Shown here piece by piece: positions 5,410 to 6,259 of a stretch of 6,259 bases of DNA (within the stretch, counting starts at the first letter, position 1; the number at the start of each line of letters is the position of its first letter). Location: assembly GCA_964645285.1 (NCBI GenBank), contig CAZYDR010000154.1, positions 1-6,259 on the forward strand, given 5' to 3'. Origin of the DNA: JAYZAP01 sp964645285. Lineage in GTDB: Bacteria > Pseudomonadota > Alphaproteobacteria > JAAXGF01. The notes beneath the pieces are model-generated. The model was not told the DNA's origin and did not search any database. It saw only the letters and a list, made by a program, of their open reading frames with translations. Position numbers and translations under genes: made by a program.

Positions 5410-5434
5410 AAGCCTGCGGGCGGGAAGGCTTTTT
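5410..5434 (+). terminator. Candidate rho-independent terminator after the GYD gene
   Basis: AAGCCT (5410-5415) pairs with AGGCTT (5426-5431) around a 10-nt loop, and five Ts run from 5430 to 5434. Outer GGG (5407-5409) and CCC (5435-5437) could extend pairing past the T-run. It is 60 bp beyond the GYD stop, the only + strand gene it could serve. The stem is short, so moderate confidence. Confidence 0.45.
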
Positions 5435-5459
5435 CCCCTCCCATACAGCCGCGTTTAAT

Positions 5460-5573
5460 GGCGCACCGAAGGGCAACCAGAACGCCCTAAAGCATGGACG
5501 CTACACCGCCCAAGCCATCGCAGAACGGCGAGCCGTGAACCAGTTGATACGAGAATGCCGAGGTGCGTTTTGA
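5460..5573 (+). pseudogene. Remnant of a phage/island-type small protein (GAPKGNQNALKHG motif)
   Basis: The frame reads GAPKGNQNALKHGRYTAQ, then AIAERRAVNQLIRECRGAF and a TGA: 37 residues. The motif 'GAPKGNxNALKHG.YTAEAIA.RR' is one I recognise from small, uncharacterised, phage- or island-associated proteins of alphaproteobacteria. The frame stays open upstream only to a TGA at 5397-5399, and between them there is no ATG, GTG, TTG or CTG in frame, so it has no start. The upstream open part also overlaps the candidate GYD terminator. Most likely a decayed or truncated gene whose true N-terminus was lost. The stop may also be early, since sequence after it in another frame (5551-5679) is open without clear similarity. 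Confidence 0.5.
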
Positions 5574-5630
5574 AGCGGTGGCGCTGGCGGTGTGGGAACG
5601 GGCGGATAGGTCGGCAAACGAAGACCGCAA

Positions 5631-5972
5631 TCAACTCGATGGGCGGCGGATAAAGGTGAAGTCGCCGGAACCCTGATCGCCACTGTCGGGCACGGTGCCG
5701 AACTCGGGCGTCTGGTTCGAGTTATTGGTCACGCCCCGGACTGGCCGGTCAAACAGTTGAAACGACGTGATGTAGGGCTTGGTGTTTTCCGAGGGGGCTT
5801 TGATCAGGTAGTAAGCGAACACCGAATGGCCACCGGAGCCGGAGCCGGCTACGGGCTCGGTGTCCCCCGACGAGATGATCTTGCGTGACGGATATTTGTC
5901 GATGTTGACGAAGAACTTGTCCTCGTTCTCGTTCACCTTAGAGACCTGTCCGATTTTCTGGGACCACCTCAT
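5631..5972 (-). pseudogene. C-terminal fragment of a caspase-family (peptidase C14-like) protein
   Basis: The - strand frame gives up to 113 residues ending TFIRRPSS. Seen: SRKIISSGDTEPVAGSGSGG (29-48), HSVFAYYLIKA (49-59), RGVTNNSNQTPEFGT (79-93) and SGDQGSGDFTFIRR (97-110). These match, in order, the end of bacterial caspase-like domains (typically 'ARKVITSGGxEPVxDxGGGGHSVFAxxLLxAL...NxxQTPEYxxIxxxGDxGGDFxFxR'). Known: metacaspase-like proteins carry the catalytic His and Cys upstream of this region, so the fragment lacks the active site and cannot be a protease alone. Similarity starts about residue 10; residues 1-9 fall in an inverted repeat (5938-5998), suggesting truncation by insertion or deletion. 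The KAP at 58-60 is KAL in most relatives. Such proteins act in cell-death or signalling contexts; here it is a relic. Confidence 0.65.
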
Positions 5973-5998
5973 AACGACAGGGGGGCTGGACAGTCTAA
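5938..5998. repeat. Imperfect inverted repeat at the broken end of the caspase fragment, possible insertion scar
   Basis: TTAGA-gac-CTGTCC (5938-5951) is inverted at GGACAG-TCTAA (5988-5998); the arms differ only by a 3-base insert, with 36 bp between. It coincides with the point where caspase similarity ends (about 5945). This would fit the ends of a deleted insertion sequence or a tiny non-autonomous element, but no transposase or target duplication is seen, and the family is not identified. Confidence 0.35.
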
Positions 5999-6140
5999 TT
6001 TTACTCCGCCATTGACATCAGTGAGAGAAGCGCGGAAATTTGAACCTGGGAGTAGTTGCTTCTATCGGTACATCGGCGCGTAGAGAGATGTTTGAGCATA
6101 TTGACGAGTGTTCGAATCACTTGTGACTGGAGAGGAAGTA

Positions 6141-6259
6141 ATGACTGATATATCAATCGAAAGTCCAGATACTCAACCGCCATCCAGTGAAGGGATGGAT
6201 TTTCACCAAGTAGCGAACGAAGCGTTTAACGAGGCGCAAGCCAATGGCGCGGAGCCGCA
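6141..6259 (+). CDS. Start of an unidentified acidic protein (N-terminal 39 codons)
   Basis: Runs off the right edge. The ATG at 6141 follows an AGGA at 6133-6136 (4 nt spacing) and a GGAG at 6129-6132 (8 nt spacing), so the start is well placed. The visible peptide begins MTDISIESPDTQPPSS and continues with EGMDFHQVANEAFNEAQANG. It is acidic, polar, without signal peptide or hydrophobic segment, and looks like a disordered leader before a folded domain. No family can be named. The 140 bp upstream (5999-6140) holds no gene I can support and is AT-richer than the metabolic half; a TTGACG at 6101-6106 has no good -10 partner. Confidence 0.5.
   Translation, partial: MTDISIESPDTQPPSSEGMDFHQVANEAFNEAQANGAEP

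Noticed and set aside
6106..6122. GAGTG-TTCGAAT-CACTT looks like a tRNA T-arm.
   Set aside because: No matching acceptor, D-arm or anticodon arm can be built at the right distance upstream, and no 5' partner for GTGACTG exists. It is probably a chance palindrome.
1..6259. CRISPR arrays, tRNA/rRNA genes and intact transposases.
   Set aside because: No regularly spaced repeats, no tRNA cloverleaf and no transposase or integrase motifs were seen on either strand.

Overview
The window looks like part of a high-GC proteobacterial chromosome, most likely an alphaproteobacterium of Rhodospirillales-like character. This rests on GC-rich codon use, the family types present and their mixture; no rRNA or other taxonomic marker is present. 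It falls into a housekeeping-like metabolic half (1-3482) and an accessory, mobile-element-like half (about 3483-6259). Metabolic half: three tightly packed + strand genes encode a soluble-type redox complex. They are the C-terminal 264 residues of a fumarate reductase/succinate dehydrogenase-like flavoprotein (3-797), an iron-sulfur subunit with one [2Fe-2S] and two four-cysteine cluster motifs (800-1720), and a two-domain CCG (HdrB/SdhE-like) subunit (1717-2589). Gaps are 2 bp and an ATGA overlap, so they are one operon. The inferred electron path is flavin, then Fe-S chain, then the CCG subunit acting on a quinone or disulfide. The layout is that of type E Sdh/Mfr or a split TfrB. The flavoprotein, however, appears to lack the conserved substrate-binding arginine of true succinate/fumarate enzymes, so the substrate is uncertain. 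A luciferase-like flavin/F420 oxidoreductase (2586-3482, - strand) converges on this operon with overlapping stop codons. Accessory half: a 400 bp intergenic stretch carries two palindromes near the LLM gene start, a TATAAT box and a 5' leader full of inverted repeats. It precedes a three-gene cassette joined by GTGA and ATGA overlaps: a 36-residue ORF (3895-4005), a DUF5681 protein (4002-4445) and a coiled-coil hypothetical protein (4442-4765). Such genes are typical of phage-derived or genomic-island DNA. A 269 bp spacer (4766-5034) holds several inverted repeats, including a nested 64-nt hairpin with a (CG)6 core. Then comes a lower-GC GYD-domain protein (5035-5349) with its own candidate terminator. 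The right end is a graveyard: a start-less remnant of a phage-type protein (5460-5573), the C-terminal piece of a caspase-family protein on the - strand (5631 to about 5945) cut off at an inverted repeat that may be an insertion scar, and the first 39 codons of an acidic unidentified protein (6141 onward). The most notable points are the atypical SdhABE-like complex, the structured leader with a coupled micro-ORF, and the caspase relic with a possible insertion scar.
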